A model generated the notes under the pieces. The model was not told the DNA's origin and did not search any database. It was given only the letters and a program-made list of their open reading frames with translations. From Tumebacillus amylolyticus (lineage in GTDB: Bacteria > Bacillota > Bacilli > Tumebacillales > Tumebacillaceae), in the NCBI RefSeq assembly GCF_016722965.1, contig NZ_JAEQNB010000003.1, forward strand, positions 124,001 through 188,000: DNA of 64,000 bases, written 5' to 3'. The position numbers and the translations under genes were made by a program. Shown here piece by piece: positions 61,555-64,000 of the stretch; position 1 is the stretch's first letter; the number at the start of each line of letters is the position of its first letter.

Positions 61555-62241
61555 TCAAGTAACCTCAAGCGGTGTCAGCCCGTGCCGAACCGCGTAGATG
61601 GCAGCTTGCGTGCGGTCGCGCAAACGCAGTTTGGAAATGATGCTGGAGACGTGATTCTTGGTCGTCCCCTCTGTGATTGCGAGACGGTCGGCAATTTCCT
61701 TGTTGTTCAGCCCGTACCCCAAGAGCCGCAACACCTCCCGCTCACGCTCGGTCAACTCGTCCAACAACGGCGGTTCCACAGACTGCTTCGCCGGGTCTTG
61801 TGTCAGCGCGTATTGTTCACGGACACGCTTGAGCTCCGAGACCACTTGGGCCGTGATGTCCGGCGGGAGAATCATCCCCCCGCCGTGTACCGTATGAATG
61901 GCGGAGACGATTTCCTCGGTCGGCATCTCTTTGAGCAAATAGCCGCTCGCGCCCTCATCCAGCGCTTCAAAGATCAACTCGCTGTCGTTAAACGTGGTCA
62001 GAATCAACACTTTCGTATCCGGTAACTGCTCCCGAATTAAGCGAGTGCCTGTCACGCCGTCCACACTCGGCATACGGATGTCCATCAGCACGACGTCCGG
62101 GCGAAGTTCCATCGCCATCTCGAACGCTTGCTTACCATCGCTTGCCGCCCCAACGACTTCCAGCTCATCCTCTAAGCTTAGAATCGTCTTCAACCCATCG
62201 CGCATCAAGCGCTGATCATCGACTACCATTACCCGAATCAT
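61555..62241 (-). CDS. NarL/LuxR-type response regulator
   Basis: 228 aa. Receiver MIRVMVVDDQRLMRDGL, phospho Asp in VVLMDIRMPSVDG, Lys in YLLKEMPTEE; then a LuxR-type HTH: LTEREREVLRLLGYGLNNKEIADRLAITEGTTKNHVSSIISKL. The long linker between domains is about 30 residues. ATG 9 bases after GGAGG, overlapping the end of the kinase gene by 4 bases. Target genes are unknown. Confidence 0.94.
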   Translation of the reverse strand: MIRVMVVDDQRLMRDGLKTILSLEDELEVVGAASDGKQAFEMAMELRPDVVLMDIRMPSVDGVTGTRLIREQLPDTKVLILTTFNDSELIFEALDEGASGYLLKEMPTEEIVSAIHTVHGGGMILPPDITAQVVSELKRVREQYALTQDPAKQSVEPPLLDELTEREREVLRLLGYGLNNKEIADRLAITEGTTKNHVSSIISKLRLRDRTQAAIYAVRHGLTPLEVT

Positions 62242-63416
62242 GCGGTTGTTCCTCCAAATCTCCACACTTGTTGTTGCAACGGGAACTGCACCTCGATACG
62301 GAACCCGCCCCCCACTTCACTGCTGAATTCTACGGTGCCGCCTAACTCCGTCACACGGTCACGCATGTTGATCAGTCCAAATCCCGGCTGCACGTCAGCG
62401 CTCCCGACACCATCGTCCTCGATCACCAGCCGTACTTCTTGCTCCGTACCGATCAGCCCGACGCTTGCCTTGCGCGCGTCACCGTGCCGCTTGGCGTTGG
62501 TCAACGCCTCCTGCACGATTCGATAGATCGCCGGCTTCCAAGAGTCGGAAATCTGGGTGACGTCGCCCTGTACGACAAGTGTCGCGTCAAGCCCCGTCAT
62601 TTTAGAGAACTCTGACATTAAGCGGCGCAAGGAATCCACCACTGTGGGAGCCTGTTTCTCGACGTGCAGAGTTCGAACCGAGAGCCGAACTTCTTGCAAA
62701 GCAGACCTCGCCAATTCTTCACAGCGCAAGAGCGTTTCATAACTTTGCTCACGGTCTCGTTCCAATAATTTGCGCCCAGCTTGCAATTGAACGAGCAACG
62801 CTGTCATCTTGTGACCGACGGTGTCGTGTATTTCCCGCGCAATATGGTTGCGTTCACGCACCGCCGTCATTTCCTCGACTTGCTGTGCGTAGGCTTTCAA
62901 TTCTTCATAGAGCATCGCGAACTGCTGGCGCGAATCTTGGTAGTAGCGAATCAACCAACCAACAAGGCTTGCAAAGACGAAAAATCCATAGTTGAAGAGG
63001 TTGCCAAACAGCTTCACTTCGTGGACTTGCATGTATTCCACTCCGACGAACAACGCCCAGATCACCGTGACCGAACCAAACCACCACCAGAGCATCGCTT
63101 TTCGCTTCGAGGTGTAGAGCATCAACGTCATGCTCTGGATGCCATAGAACAGCAGATAGGTGTGGTCCTCCGGGTCGACGACCACGCCGAATGCAAACGC
63201 AAGCAACAGATCGGCGGTGAACATCCAGACAAATCGCTTGGGATACACCATGTACAACACATGGTTCACTGCAAACAGCATCATCCCGATCTCGATAAAC
63301 CGACGCTGATCTTCCGTGAGACCCTCATTGGTGAACAAGTAGCTGGCAGCGATGCCAACCAACATGGCGATGCGTGTCCAACTGAGCAACGACATCGACG
63401 ACAGGGTGCGGGTCAA
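62238..63416 (-). CDS. DesK/LiaS-type (HPK7) sensor histidine kinase
   Basis: 392 aa. About five to six membrane segments in residues 10-180 with almost no extracellular loop (intramembrane sensing). HisKA_3 box ERNHIAREIHDTVGHKMTAL holds the phospho-acceptor His; HATPase has EALTNAKRHG (N box), IEDDGVG (G1) and GFGLINMRDRVTELGG (G2). I choose a TTG start 8 bases after AAGGAGG; the open frame runs 21 codons further to a GTG with no ribosome binding site. Partner of the overlapping NarL-type regulator. Confidence 0.88.
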   Translation of the reverse strand: MTRTLSSMSLLSWTRIAMLVGIAASYLFTNEGLTEDQRRFIEIGMMLFAVNHVLYMVYPKRFVWMFTADLLLAFAFGVVVDPEDHTYLLFYGIQSMTLMLYTSKRKAMLWWWFGSVTVIWALFVGVEYMQVHEVKLFGNLFNYGFFVFASLVGWLIRYYQDSRQQFAMLYEELKAYAQQVEEMTAVRERNHIAREIHDTVGHKMTALLVQLQAGRKLLERDREQSYETLLRCEELARSALQEVRLSVRTLHVEKQAPTVVDSLRRLMSEFSKMTGLDATLVVQGDVTQISDSWKPAIYRIVQEALTNAKRHGDARKASVGLIGTEQEVRLVIEDDGVGSADVQPGFGLINMRDRVTELGGTVEFSSEVGGGFRIEVQFPLQQQVWRFGGTTA

Positions 63417-63533
63417 AACGGACTCCTCCTTCGGAAACACAAACTCCGCAAACTTCTCAGAAAAAAACTCCTCTTTCACCTATTTTAACAAAACGGGTGC
63501 AAGAGGAGAATAGTGATATTAAAACTCTATAGT

Positions 63534-64000
63534 TTACTTTTCGTAACGACCGATGACAAGCGATTGATAGTTCCCGCCGAAGGAGAAGGAAGAAACAAGC
63601 GCATGTTGGACAGCCCTCTCACGGTTGCTGCCGATCACGAGGTCGAGACCTTCTGCTTCAGAGAATGCTTGCTCCACACCCGGAATCTGCGGGATGTTGT
63701 TTCGCTCAATCGCATACAGTGCGCTGAGTGCGCCAAGCATCCCGGAGGACGCGAGCGCTTCCCCGAAGTAGCCTTTCGGAGCGGAGACAGGTGCTTTGTT
63801 GCCAATGACTTGGCGCAGAGCACGCGCTTCCGCCGTATCGAACACGCGATTTCCGCTTGCCGATGCCGCGACATAGTCGACTTGGTCAAAGGTCAGGCCC
63901 GCTTCTTGGACTGCCAATTCGAACGACTTCGCCCACTCTTCCCCTTTGCGACTGACGCGCGCAGGTCCCGAGGAGTCGGAGGTCAGACCGAATCCTTTGA
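63534..64000 (-). CDS. Beta-ketoacyl synthase-like protein, C-terminal part; lacks catalytic histidines (KS-beta/CLF-like)
   Basis: The 5' end lies outside the window; about 155 residues are visible, the C-terminal thiolase half of a KAS/KS fold. GFGLTSDSSGPARVSRKG matches the block after the nucleophile region. Where KAS I/II have HGTxT, this has AASASGNRVFD; where they have KxxxGHxxxAxG, this has KGYFGEALASSG (Lys kept, His changed to Glu). The end SFSFGGNYQSLVIGRYEK is the usual KS terminus. Loss of both His argues for a chain-length-factor-type or non-condensing subunit. The partner synthase must lie to the right. Confidence 0.85.
   Translation of the reverse strand, partial: KGFGLTSDSSGPARVSRKGEEWAKSFELAVQEAGLTFDQVDYVAASASGNRVFDTAEARALRQVIGNKAPVSAPKGYFGEALASSGMLGALSALYAIERNNIPQIPGVEQAFSEAEGLDLVIGSNRERAVQHALVSSFSFGGNYQSLVIGRYEK

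Overview
The window is a 64 kb stretch of a spore-forming Firmicute with roughly 55-60% GC. It carries germination and spore-coat genes, a Bacillus-type hemAXCDBL cluster, strong GGAGG ribosome binding sites, frequent TTG/GTG starts, and many T-tailed hairpin terminators. Gene content and order best suit the Alicyclobacillaceae/Paenibacillaceae side of the Bacillales (a Tumebacillus-like genome); that placement is inference, not a computed result. I saw no IS element, prophage, CRISPR array or rRNA, and no gene-free stretch longer than 300 bases.

Layout. 1-5824 (minus): the N-terminal ~1940 residues of a non-ribosomal peptide synthetase, A-PCP-C-A-PCP-C, leaving the window at the left edge. 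5982-9243 (minus): a spore-coat operon cotSA-cotS-cotS-like behind a sequence matching a sigma-K promoter. 9355-13986: GNAT acetyltransferase, a six-TM chemoreceptor, an unknown 193-aa protein, a DCC-family protein, an RluA-type pseudouridine synthase and a small membrane protein. 14079-16541 (plus): the 5-oxoprolinase operon pxpBCA. 16563-18372 (minus): a UDG-superfamily protein after a fusion of a nucleotidyltransferase-like domain and a methyltransferase. 18550-24353 (plus): an orphan zinc-binding lipoprotein, an SDR, an emrA-emrB-marR efflux operon with a palindromic operator, an Sm-like small protein and a lipoprotein. 24369-26393 (minus): NCS2 permease and HAD hydrolase.

26450-52385 is the conserved core. 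Read on the minus strand, it runs marR(ysmB)-racE-gerM-rph-ysnA-ysnB-four tRNAs-tig-clpP-clpX-lonB-lonA-engB-[inserted block]-hemA-hemX-precorrin-2 dehydrogenase-hemC-hemD-hemB-hemL. This is the B. subtilis order with two differences: clpP sits between tig and clpX, and about 5 kb (an ABC transporter, DUF4190, a tiny membrane ORF, an EamA transporter and a DUF4097 protein) separates engB from hemA. The core joins envelope and spore functions (RacE, GerM), RNA and nucleotide housekeeping (Rph, RdgB), protein folding and degradation (trigger factor, ClpXP, LonA, LonB) and tetrapyrrole synthesis from glutamyl-tRNA to uroporphyrinogen III.

52502-60413 (minus) is an export and signalling block: MFS transporter, DUF4937 protein, OmpR-type regulator and sensor kinase, then after a hairpin a MacA-like adaptor with a very long coiled coil, a MacB-type ATPase and a MacB/FtsX permease. 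60555-63416 holds a DUF402 protein, a VOC protein and a NarL/DesK-type two-component pair. 63534-64000 is the C-terminal end of a ketosynthase-like protein that lacks both catalytic histidines, so the window is flanked on both sides by secondary-metabolism genes.
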